Assembly: GCA_013817135.1 (NCBI GenBank)
Contig: JACDDF010000083.1
Location: 1 to 6,767, forward strand
Direction: 5' to 3'
Length of the DNA: 6,767 nt
Source: Nitrospirales bacterium
GTDB taxonomy: Bacteria > Nitrospirota > Nitrospiria > Nitrospirales > UBA8639
The translations under genes and the position numbers were made by a program. The notes beneath the pieces were generated by a model. It saw only the letters and a program-made list of their open reading frames with translations, was not told where the DNA came from and made no database searches. Shown here one piece after another: positions 1 to 5,322 of this stretch. Each line of letters opens with the position of its first letter. Within the stretch, counting starts at the first letter, position 1.

Positions 1-2
1 TC

Positions 3-767
3 TCATGGATCAGCCTTGGAACCGGCTTAGTATTCTTAGCCATACTTATGGGTGCAAACCGGATGGGCATTCGTTCTCCCTTTATATACGGGCTGTTCGG
101 GATTGGCGGCCTATGGTTGGCGTTTCTTTTTTCCGGCCTTCACCCAACGATTGCCGGCGTGCTTGCCGCCTTCACCATTCCAGCCACTTCAGCTATCACA
201 AAAAATGAATTTGCCCATAAAAGTGAAAAATTCAGTCAAGAATTCCGAAAGGCCGAAGTCTCGGGGGTTTCTGTGTTAGGAAATGAAGAACAGTCACAGG
301 CGATCCAGGCTCTCGAAAAAGCCAAGGATTTAATTCAACCCCCTCTTCAAAAACTCGAACATGCCTTATACCCGTGGGTCACGTTCGCCATCATGCCAAT
401 TTTTGCATTGGCCAATGCGGGCGTGGTGATTGCTACCGACTTCTCCTCCCTTCTCAGCCATTCCGTCTCACTTGGAATTGGTCTGGGATTGTTGCTGGGC
501 AAGCCATTGGGGATATGCCTTGGAGTCTGGGTTGTCGTTTACTTTGGCCGTTCTGTTCTTCCATCCCACCTGGACTGGCCACAAATTATAGGTTTGGGAT
601 TTATGGGAGGAATTGGATTTACCATGGCCATTTTCATTGCGACGTTGGCTTTCCACGAACCTTCCGATTTACAAACAGCTAAATTGGCTATTTTAGTCGC
701 ATCCTGCCTATCAGCCTGTATCGGTTTACTCCTTTTATCGAAATCAACCAGGACGCCGACTGGATAA
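3..767 (+). CDS. nhaA: Na+/H+ antiporter NhaA, C-terminal part (5' end outside window)
   Basis: The frame is open from the left edge and gives the last 254 residues of an NhaA-type protein, an inner-membrane antiporter that exports Na+ in exchange for H+. The full family is about 390-460 residues, so the N-terminal third, with the paired aspartates of TM5, lies outside the window. Visible signatures in order are SGLHPTIAGVLAAFTIP (the TM8 region), a hydrophilic stretch of about 60 residues, FALANAGV, LLLGKPLGICLG and GIGFTMAIFIATLAF. The lysine in LGKPLG (residue ~167 of the fragment) corresponds by motif to the conserved TM10 lysine of E. coli NhaA (K300). The hydrophilic insert (rich in K, E and Q) is longer than in E. 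coli NhaA, which is common in environmental homologues. TAA at 765 is followed within 30 bp by a terminator hairpin. Family assignment is firm; the number of missing residues is estimated. Confidence 0.95.
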   Translation, partial: SWISLGTGLVFLAILMGANRMGIRSPFIYGLFGIGGLWLAFLFSGLHPTIAGVLAAFTIPATSAITKNEFAHKSEKFSQEFRKAEVSGVSVLGNEEQSQAIQALEKAKDLIQPPLQKLEHALYPWVTFAIMPIFALANAGVVIATDFSSLLSHSVSLGIGLGLLLGKPLGICLGVWVVVYFGRSVLPSHLDWPQIIGLGFMGGIGFTMAIFIATLAFHEPSDLQTAKLAILVASCLSACIGLLLLSKSTRTPTG

Positions 768-817
768 GGGACTTCATAGCGCAGAGTCCCCGCATTGGGT
801 TCTCCTAGCCCATTTTT
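768..817 (+). terminator. Rho-independent terminator after nhaA
   Basis: Two hairpins follow the nhaA stop codon directly. The first pairs GGGACT (768-773) with AGTCCC (785-790) around an 11-nt loop. The second pairs TGGGTT (796-801) with AGCCCA (807-812), with one G-U pair and a 5-nt loop, and runs straight into TTTTT (813-817) and then a C/T-rich tract ending in TTTT. The second hairpin is the likely intrinsic terminator; the first may be an added stem or an RNA 3'-end protector. It separates nhaA from the next gene, which has its own promoter candidate. Confidence 0.6.
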
Positions 818-884
818 CCCCTCTTTTAGAAAATCGTGAAAATCGAACCCAGGGTTTTCCTCAGGTCACTGATTAAGATAAAAT

Positions 885-893
885 TGATATACT
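885..893 (+). promoter_or_regulatory. Candidate extended -10 promoter for the exported repeat protein
   Basis: TGATATACT matches an extended -10 element: TG, one base, then TATACT (5 of 6 to TATAAT). No good -35 box sits 16-18 bp upstream, which extended -10 promoters can tolerate. It would start a transcript near 900, leaving a leader of about 45 nt before the ATG at 945. The call rests on this one motif and on its position between a terminator and a gene with a strong ribosome binding site. Confidence 0.35.
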
Positions 894-944
894 CAAACGT
901 CTGTACCAGATTTCTTAATTTTCAATTTCCCAAAGGAGTGCTTC

Positions 945-1784
945 ATGCCTTTCACGACCGTATTCCAACAAATATCAAAGATTCCATCCGTTCAGGGCTC
1001 CATGAGGCTCTTTAGTCTGTATGTAGTGTGCTTTTTAGCTGGATGTCTGGTTTTTTCCGGTGTGGCGTTAGCTCATGAAGGAAAAGACACGAAAGGAAGC
1101 GAATCCCTGTCCGGGGAACGTGTCATAAGTGGAACTGTGTTAGAAGTCAGAGGGGAACAGGCCAAGGTGGACACAGGGGAAGTTCAATATCGATATCTCC
1201 CTATGAATCTCCGTGAAGAGAAAGGGCTCCCCGCTCTGAAAGAGGGGGATCGCGTTGAAATAACCGTCAACGATCAAAACCTCATTGTGGATGTTCATCT
1301 GGAAGGTGAAGAGTCTCATCATCGAATCCTACATGGGGTGTTGGCCCAGCCACTGGTGACCGGACACGAAACGGCCGTCATTCAGTCTAAGGAGGGTCAG
1401 GAGGAATCGCATATGATCAGGCCATTGGCCAGGAGCAAGGTGGCATCCATCCCGGTTGGCGCGGAGGTCATATTCCTCATTGATGAAATGGATCAGATCG
1501 TTGACGTCACATTTGAGAATAAGACAGAAGTGGACAAAGTCCAAAATCATGAGAAAAAGAAATCTCCCCTGAAAGGGAATTTCAAACAGGTTTCAGGCAT
1601 CCTGAAACAACCACTGAAAGACAATATGATTTCCGTTCAACCGGATGGGAAAAAGGAACAACAATATGAAGTACGCAACCTAGTTCAAGATAAGTTTAAA
1701 AAACTTTCTTCAGGACAAGAAGTCATACTATTTGTTGATGATGAAAATAAGGTCACCGATGTGTCTTTTATAGAGAAAAAGTAA
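945..1784 (+). CDS. Exported protein of three repeated ~65-residue units, function unknown
   Basis: 279 residues. AAAGGAG (932-938) sits 6 nt before this ATG and decides the start; a second ATG at 1002 (Met20) would give a more ordinary signal peptide but has only a weak AGGG upstream. Residues ~21-43 form a hydrophobic signal segment ending ALA-HEG, a good signal peptidase I site. LAGC inside it resembles a lipobox, but the hydrophobic stretch continues beyond it, so a lipoprotein is less likely. The mature part holds three diverged copies of one unit at about residues 60-123, 128-193 and 215-279. Each begins as h-x-G-h-L/V, has a central basic or Leu-rich stretch, and ends in a pattern like L..G.EV.h.hDD.N.V.DV.F. 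The units resemble small beta-barrel domains of the DUF5666 kind, which is inference from pattern only. The linker before unit 3 is rich in lysine. Likely periplasmic or envelope-bound; no enzymatic motif is visible. Confidence 0.85.
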   Translation: MPFTTVFQQISKIPSVQGSMRLFSLYVVCFLAGCLVFSGVALAHEGKDTKGSESLSGERVISGTVLEVRGEQAKVDTGEVQYRYLPMNLREEKGLPALKEGDRVEITVNDQNLIVDVHLEGEESHHRILHGVLAQPLVTGHETAVIQSKEGQEESHMIRPLARSKVASIPVGAEVIFLIDEMDQIVDVTFENKTEVDKVQNHEKKKSPLKGNFKQVSGILKQPLKDNMISVQPDGKKEQQYEVRNLVQDKFKKLSSGQEVILFVDDENKVTDVSFIEKK

Positions 1785-2133
1785 AAGCCCCTCGCACTAA
1801 GGGTGCAATCAAAACAATAGAGATGCCAAAGGCATTTCGAATCCTACGGGAATGGCTAAGAGGCAGATGGATTTCGAATGGGTCGGGAACACCGAGCAAC
1901 CTGACGCACATGGGTGGATGCCTCTCCACCCGGTGCTCCCACCCATCTCAGGAATGAGAAGTTTGACGGGAATGCGTTCCCGGTCGCGGGAAACAGGTAC
2001 AACTAAGCTTTCTGTTCCAAAGGACTACCAACGAAAGCGTTTGACCTATTGCCGAGACCAAATTTCCTTAAAATCAGGCGGCAATCGAGAATTTATCCAG
2101 CTCCCTTTTTCCCAGTAAGAATGAAAACGTCGG
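1785..2133. other. Intergenic stretch without a convincing gene; small hairpins
   Basis: No frame here has a recognisable protein. An 88-codon frame at 1852-2118 lacks a proper ribosome binding site and resembles nothing I know. Direct structure is dense: ATGCC/GGCAT (1823-1835), GGGTGG/CCACCC with an 8-nt loop (1912-1931) and CGGGAA/TTCCCG with a 4-nt loop (1967-1982). An imperfect direct repeat beginning ATTTCGAAT occurs at 1834-1853 and 1871-1890 (15 of 20 bases equal, period 37). This could be a decayed mobile element or a structured RNA; neither can be decided from the sequence alone. Confidence 0.4.
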
Positions 2134-2203
2134 CGTATGGCCAAACCTGTCCACGGCCCTGAGCCATGCCGAATAAACCTCCACTCCATGGACGTACAAA
2201 AAA
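2134..2203 (+). repeat. Dispersed structured repeat, copy A (left part)
   Basis: This segment is closely similar to the left half of the copy at 5736-5875: both share GTATGGCCAAACCTG, then CCACGGCC, GAGCCA, GCCGAA, CATGGACG and GTACAAAAA in the same order. Copy A lacks about 16 bp between CATGGACG and GTACAAAAA, and its second hairpin is disrupted (TCCACT where copy B has TCGGCT). The conserved tail of the family appears 245 bp further on (2449-2481), so copy A may have been split by an insertion. Confidence 0.7.
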
Positions 2204-2240
2204 ATGGAATACCCGGAAACAGGCTCTTCATATACCCGGC

Positions 2241-2442
2241 GGTTTCAAGTTCCAAGTGCAACACTCTTTAAAGGTCGATTAGGTTTTATATTTCAATGGC
2301 TTTGGTGACTGGGAGAACCTAGAAAGAGATTATGGTCGTGGGGACAGTCCAATAGCCCTCGGCCACTGGTAAACCCTCAAAGGTTACGAACCACCTGAGA
2401 GAAAAAGCTATGAACTCCCTGTTGCACTTGGAGTTAGAACCT
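2241..2442. repeat. 23-bp imperfect inverted repeat around ~155 bp, possible insertion-element ends
   Basis: CCAAGTGCAACA (2252-2263) and its exact reverse complement TGTTGCACTTGG (2420-2431) face each other. Extending outward, the 23-bp arms 2241-2263 and 2420-2442 agree at 18 of 23 positions. The enclosed DNA has no coding frame. The block lies between two pieces of the dispersed repeat (copy A and its tail), which fits a small non-autonomous element inserted there or the facing ends of two degraded insertion sequences. No clear target-site duplication was found by eye. Confidence 0.45.
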
Positions 2443-2448
2443 AAGCCC

Positions 2449-2481
2449 TCAAACTCTCAACAACAGACTTGCCCCCTAATC
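2449..2481 (+). repeat. Dispersed repeat tail, copy D
   Basis: AAACTCTCAACAACAGA followed by (C/T)TTG, one base, CCCCTAATC is shared almost exactly with 5845-5875, and in a more diverged form with 6157-6187. Only the tail of the family is present here; the matching left part is copy A at 2134-2203. Read on the minus strand the tail starts with GGATTAGGGG. Confidence 0.7.
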
Positions 2482-2751
2482 TCGTATCCCTCTCCTCTCG
2501 TTGGACGAGGTAAGCAAACAGATATCCCGAACAATTGACTCATTCAAAAGACGTTCAAAGAAGTGTTTCACCTTTGAAGGTCCCACCACGCATCTGCTCA
2601 CGGCAAGACAGTGCCGTCGAACGAACCAAGAATCGCATGGGTTGCCTGAGTTTTGGGATAATCCTAAAACTAGGATTTTTGACAATGCGTTTAAAATAAC
2701 TCCCTAACGGTATTACAATTAACTGTATTACTTTTCAAAAGGAGACCAACT
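2482..2751 (+). promoter_or_regulatory. Leader region of the vapB antitoxin: hairpin, TTGACA box and direct repeat
   Basis: The first 170 bp hold no recognisable gene, only a 6-bp hairpin ACGGCA/TGCCGT. AATCCTA (2660-2666) pairs with TAGGATT (2671-2677) over a 4-nt loop and is followed by TTT, a weak terminator-like stem. TTGACA (2679-2684) is a perfect -35 hexamer, but no good -10 lies 16-18 bp downstream. GTATTAC occurs twice as a direct repeat (2710-2716 and 2725-2731, period 15), between that box and the ribosome binding site AAAAGGAGA (2737-2745). The repeated heptamer is a candidate binding site for the VapB protein encoded just downstream, since such antitoxins commonly repress their own operon; this is inference. 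Confidence 0.35.
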
Positions 2752-2976
2752 ATGCGACTGACCACGAAAGGACAGGTAAGCATTCCCCTCCATATTCGTA
2801 AAAAACTGGGGATCACGAGCCACTCAGAAGTCGAATTCGTAGAAGAAAACGGACAAGTGATTGTCAAAAAAATCAAAAATGGTAAACCGACGACCAGATT
2901 TCGCGCTCTCCGCGGACGGGCAGATGTGCGGATGACGACTGAGGAAATTCTTCGTCTCACTCGCGACTCACGATGA
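2752..2976 (+). CDS. vapB: VapB-type antitoxin, AbrB/SpoVT fold; partner toxin is broken
   Basis: 74 residues, intact. The N-terminal ~45 residues carry the swapped-hairpin AbrB pattern MRLTTKGQVSIPLHIRKKLG, then a strand ending GQVIVKKI. The C-terminus has MTTEEILRLTR, the usual toxin-binding tail of VapB proteins paired with PIN-domain toxins. Start choice is supported by AAAAGGAGA 6 nt upstream. The stop overlaps the next ATG (ATGA, 2973-2976), the normal translational coupling of vapBC operons. It should neutralise the toxin by occupying its active site and, as a complex, repress the operon; here the toxin frame is destroyed, so the protein is an orphan that could still bind DNA or a toxin encoded elsewhere. 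A direct repeat GTATTAC upstream may be its operator. Confidence 0.88.
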   Translation: MRLTTKGQVSIPLHIRKKLGITSHSEVEFVEENGQVIVKKIKNGKPTTRFRALRGRADVRMTTEEILRLTRDSR

Positions 2977-3373
2977 ATGGGATATTGGGCGATTCCAATA
3001 TTCTTCTGGATGTATTCTTAAATGACCAGAAATTGCAACATGGTCGGAAGAACAATTACGTATCTATGGCGCCTCCCATCACTTGTACATCAATCCCATG
3101 ATTTATACTGAAATCTCGATTGGGTTTTCTCGCATCGAAGATCTTGGACAAACCCTGATGGAGGGTGGCTTCATCATGCTACCGATTCCAAAAGAAGCCT
3201 TTTTTTTTTAGCAGGGAAAACCTTTCTCCAGTACCGAAAACGGAAGGGAACGATCTTCTCTTCCTGATTTTTACATAGGAGCCCATGCGGCGATTGAAGA
3301 CCTGCCGTTGCTCACGCGCGACCAAGGACGTTATCGGACCTAGTTCCCGCATGTGGCCATATTGGGACCCTAA
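2973..3373 (+). pseudogene. vapC: VapC-type PIN-domain toxin, broken by three frameshifts and a stop
   Basis: Reading across frames reconstructs a complete PIN-domain ribonuclease of ~132 residues. Frame 1 from the ATG gives MNGILGDSNILLDVFLND. One base is missing near 3024-3025, after which PEIATWSEEQLRIYGASHH and NPMIYTEISIGFSRIEDL continue. A run of ten T (3200-3209) shifts into a TAG; eight or eleven T would restore LAGKTFLQYRKRKGT. A further shift near 3253 leads to LPDFYIGAHAAIEDLPLLTRD. A TAG at 3346-3348 stands where the pattern RYRT-Y-FPHV expects tyrosine, and the frame ends ILGP at TAA 3371. All four acidic positions typical of PIN active sites (D in GDSN, E in YTEIS, D in LPDFY, D in LLTRD) survive, so the decay is by indels rather than by active-site substitution. 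Its first codon overlaps the vapB stop. Confidence 0.88.
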
Positions 3374-3648
3374 ATCGGACAGCTCAAAGAATAATCATCG
3401 TCCGGTGAAGGCGCGGGAGTGTTGGAAACTTTGGCGATTGCAAAAGCCTAAGAGGGGCTAAAGGCTTAAGGGAAATGCGGGAACACTACGGGGGTGGCTA
3501 CCGCCTCTATTATTGTATGCGAGAGAACACGATGGTGTTGTTATTGGCCAGGTCGACAAAAAAAGACCAGAGTAAGGCGATCGCCAAAGCCAAAGACTAT
3601 CTTGCAGACTATGAAAGGAGGCAACGCCATGACGAGAAAAGCCAGTAG
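3370..3648 (+). pseudogene. Gp49/HigB-like (RelE fold) addiction toxin, N-terminus lost and stop in frame
   Basis: The frame reads LNRTAQRIIIVR, a TGA stop (3406-3408), then RRGSVGNFGDCKSLRGAKGL, REMREHYGGGYRLYYCMREN and TMVLLLARSTKKDQSKAIAK up to TAG at 3646. This is the body and C-terminus of the phage-Gp49-like killer proteins that pair with the antidote family encoded next: GNFGD, REMREHYG.GYR.Y and the (K)(K/D)DQ..AI.KAK..L stretch are characteristic. Intact members have about 25 more residues at the N-terminus, and no start is present before the stop. Downstream of the stop only an ATG at 3475 could give a 57-residue fragment. The similarity begins at the very end of the vapC remnant, so a deletion probably joined the two. 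The frame overlaps the antitoxin by 20 bp, as in working modules. Confidence 0.75.
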
Positions 3649-3928
3649 ACCATTTGATTTTGGCAACCTTGACGTCCTGAAAGGCCCTAAACAAGCGGCC
3701 CTGTATCTGGAGGAAATCCTGGCTGGGGGAGACATGGACATGTTCACAGAAGCCTTGAAAGATGTGGCTGCGGCCAGAGTAGGAAATATGACCGCACTGG
3801 CCAAGAAGACGCACTTAGCAAGAGAAGCCCTCTACACCTCGCTATCCAGAAAGGGAAACCCTCGTCTGGATACACTCACCAAGGTCTTAGATGCAGCAGG
3901 GCTACGTCTGACGGTCACAACCGCATAA
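3629..3928 (+). CDS. Addiction-module antidote protein (XRE/HTH, HigA-like)
   Basis: 99 residues, intact. The start is set by AAAGGAGG (3614-3621), 7 nt upstream; the frame is open further upstream only because it overlaps the toxin gene. The N-terminal half (FDFGNLDVLKGPKQAALYLEEILAGGDMDMF, shown here as FDF, LKGPKQAALYLEEIL and GDMDMF) and the C-terminal helix-turn-helix with MTALAKKTHLAREALYTSLS and GNPRLDTLTKVLDAAGLRL are the hallmarks of the probable addiction module antidote family, partner of Gp49-like killers. It should bind the toxin and repress its own operon. Because the toxin frame ahead of it is truncated and carries a stop, this is a second orphan antitoxin in 1.2 kb. The toxin-first order and the 20-bp overlap are preserved from the original operon. 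Confidence 0.88.
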   Translation: MTRKASRPFDFGNLDVLKGPKQAALYLEEILAGGDMDMFTEALKDVAAARVGNMTALAKKTHLAREALYTSLSRKGNPRLDTLTKVLDAAGLRLTVTTA

Positions 3929-4027
3929 GGGAACGTATATCCCCACTTGTATGGTCAAAATACTCGGATGAGGGGGCGTTTGGTCACCCCTAACTGCTGT
4001 GGTCCAGAGTAGGCGAGTGCGTCGTAA

Positions 4028-4225
4028 TGTTCGAGAGCAGCTCCAGGTGAAGGCAAGTGCTCTACTTTACTCTATTCCAAACTCTTGGAACATTTCGGTG
4101 TCATCCCGACAGAAAACATTCTTCAGGGCACAATCGACGAATCGGAATTAGTGTGCCCCAAGAATTTGACGATGGACTCCACTCGCGTCAAGCAGATTCT
4201 CCAAACACCCTTGTTCTCGCTATAA
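4028..4225 (+). pseudogene. Short coding-like frame without a start, unrecognised
   Basis: After a TAA at 4025 the frame stays open for 65 codons and reads naturally: LLYSKLLEHFGVIPTENILQ, then GTIDESELVCPKNLTMDSTR and VKQILQTPLFSL before TAA. No start with a ribosome binding site precedes it. In the next frame, just upstream, NVREQLQVKASALLY reads on plausibly into the same protein, suggesting a one-base shift near 4065. I do not recognise the family. A 55-codon minus-strand frame (4290-4123, beginning MNIYVVKMDIQ) overlaps it and cannot be excluded as the real one. The rest of 3929-4331 shows no gene. Confidence 0.25.
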
Positions 4226-4331
4226 GAAGCCCGCAGGATGGCCCTCACATCTGAAAGTTGAATGTCCATTTTCACCACATAAATATTCATGGGTTTCCAA
4301 AAGACTCCTGAACAGGTGGTCCCAGCATCTG

Positions 4332-4693
4332 TTAGGCCTTTCGTTCATGAATGCCAAGCTTGTTACCGTCAGAGTCCAGGACTATCGCTGCCCTGCAGCG
4401 GGGCAGACCGAAAGGTTCAAGGGCGAACTGCACGTTGTGATGTCTCAGATGATCTATAGTTTTATCAAAGTCGTCCACTTCCAGCAAAAGCTGAGGACCG
4501 TCGCCCGATGGCTTCAGAAATAGTTCATTTCAGATAGCAAGCGTGTGATGACCAATCTCATACTCGACCCAGAATCCGTCGACGAGATCCATAGAAGTCG
4601 TGCTGGTGAGCCCGAGAACGTCCTCATAAAAGGCACGTGAACGCCCAGATCCGTAGCTGGATAAACGATAAAAGCAAATTCCACAATCTTCAT
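4332..4693 (-). pseudogene. VOC-superfamily (glyoxalase/bleomycin-resistance-like) protein, frameshift plus nonsense
   Basis: From ATG at 4693 the minus strand reads MKIVEFAFIVYPATDLG; one base is missing near 4644, after which RSRAFYEDVLGLTSTTSMDL, VDGFWVEYEIGHHTLAI follow. A TGA at 4532-4530 replaces what is most simply a TGG (AI-W-NE). The frame then continues NELFLKPSGDGPQLLLEVDD, FDKTIDHLRHHNVQFALEPF and VLDSDGNKLGIHERKA to TAA at 4334. This is a full-length (~120 residues) single VOC domain with the usual beta-alpha-beta pattern R.FYE.VLGL and DSDGN.LGI.E near the end. VOC proteins are metal-dependent enzymes or drug-binding proteins; substrate cannot be inferred. No ribosome binding site precedes the ATG. 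The stop codon lies inside GCCTAAC, and GTTAGGC stands 24 bp before the start. Confidence 0.82.
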
Positions 4694-4716
4694 TGGTGGT
4701 GTCAAATCCGATGATA

Positions 4717-4998
4717 GCCTAACAGAGTCGGCGGCTGAGTGGCAGACCGGAAGCCCGTCGATTCTAGTTGCGCGTTCGGCTGCCGCAGGAGACTGGGAAG
4801 CGGCTCCAGTGGCGAACCCTGTTCAGCCTATCGCTCACCAATATCCCTCTCTCCCACATCGAACAGCCATGGCCTCCTTTAACTCTGTCAGCACCCCGTC
4901 CGCCGCCTGCGGTCAGCTGAACAACAAGCTGACCCCCCGCACACCGCTTTCCCCAAATGCACTGGCTTTAGGCTGTCCGCTCCAGGGCTTTGTTAGAC
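4717..4998 (-). other. Cassette-like spacer bounded by attC-type heptamers
   Basis: On the minus strand the segment starts GTCTAACAAAG, where TAA is the stop of higA, and ends CTCTGTTAGGC, 24 bp before the VOC gene. The two ends are inverted relatives: of the outer 13 bases, 10 match as reverse complements. RYYYAAC and GTTRRRY are the simple-site consensus of integron attC sites, and the leading GTCTAACAAAGCCCTGGAGC resembles the attC-like repeats often seen after cassette genes. At 282 bp it is longer than usual attC sites (roughly 55-150 bp), so it may be two sites, a site plus inserted DNA, or chance. A shorter alternative partner, GTTAAAG (4883-4877), would give 122 bp with a poorer match. 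No protein is encoded here. Confidence 0.4.
4911..4934. repeat. Strong 8-bp hairpin downstream of higA
   Basis: GGTCAGCT (4911-4918) and AGCTGACC (4927-4934) are exact reverse complements around an 8-nt loop; TGC/GCA adds three pairs beyond a 4-nt bulge. It lies about 60 bp past the higA stop. There is no T-run on either side, so a classical intrinsic terminator is unlikely; it may be the central stem of an attC-like structure or an RNA 3'-end stabiliser. Confidence 0.6.
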
Positions 4999-5310
4999 CG
5001 GCGTTCCTGAATGAACCTTGCCCAGCGTCCATGGCTTGATCTTCGCCAGCGTCGGGGCGAGGGAATCCTTGGCTTTGGCTGCCTCATAGTCCATCTGCAA
5101 GCCGATCCAGAAGTTCTCGGACATGCCGAAAAACCGGGATAGACGCAGGCCCGTATCGGCAGTAATCGCACGGGCACCGGCCACGATCTCACCGATGCGC
5201 CGTTGCGAAACGCCGATTTCCTTAGCCAGTCGGTATTGCGTGATGCCCATGGGTTTCAAAAATTCTTCCAGCAGAATTTCACCTGGGTGCGGATAGGAAA
5301 CTTTACGCAT
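4993..5310 (-). CDS. higA: HigA-type antitoxin, XRE-family helix-turn-helix
   Basis: 105 residues, intact. It opens YPHPGEILLEEFLKPMGITQ, the family signature (HPGE.L.EEFL.P.GI.Q), followed by the helix-turn-helix YRLAKEIGVSQRRIGEIVAG with ARAITADTGLRLSRFFG and ENFWIGLQ.DYE. These proteins bind the HigB toxin and, as a dimer, a palindromic operator in front of higB. The gene follows higB by 12 nt, with GGAG in CGGAGAGACAGC just before the ATG. The last ~20 residues (LAPTLAKIKPWTLGKVHSGT) are not part of the conserved core. The stop codon TAA is contained in GTCTAAC, which may be an integron-type heptamer. Together with higB this is the only toxin-antitoxin module of the window with both parts intact. 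Confidence 0.92.
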   Translation of the reverse strand: MRKVSYPHPGEILLEEFLKPMGITQYRLAKEIGVSQRRIGEIVAGARAITADTGLRLSRFFGMSENFWIGLQMDYEAAKAKDSLAPTLAKIKPWTLGKVHSGTPV

Positions 5311-5322
5311 GCTGTCTCTCCG

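Noticed and set aside
942..1010. Lipoprotein signal (LAGC) in the exported repeat protein
   Set aside because: The hydrophobic segment continues for about eight residues after the cysteine and ends in a good ALA-HE cleavage site, which favours signal peptidase I.
1852..2118. 88-codon plus-strand frame beginning MAKRQMDFEWVG
   Set aside because: No proper ribosome binding site, no recognisable family, and it runs through several hairpins and a direct repeat; listed only as part of the intergenic stretch.
2476..2707. Overlapping frames on both strands of about 68 codons
   Set aside because: Both depend on TTG starts without ribosome binding sites and show no conserved pattern; they cross the vapB leader.
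3541..3814. Minus-strand frames opposite the antidote gene
   Set aside because: They are antisense to a clear XRE-type antitoxin with a perfect Shine-Dalgarno site and have no family resemblance.
3929..3985. Terminator after the antidote gene (GGGA/TCCC and GGGG/CCCC)
   Set aside because: Both stems have only four pairs and neither is followed by a T-run.
4809..5039. Plus-strand 76-codon frame opposite the spacer and the higA end
   Set aside because: Composition reflects the C-rich complement of the spacer; no ribosome binding site or family.
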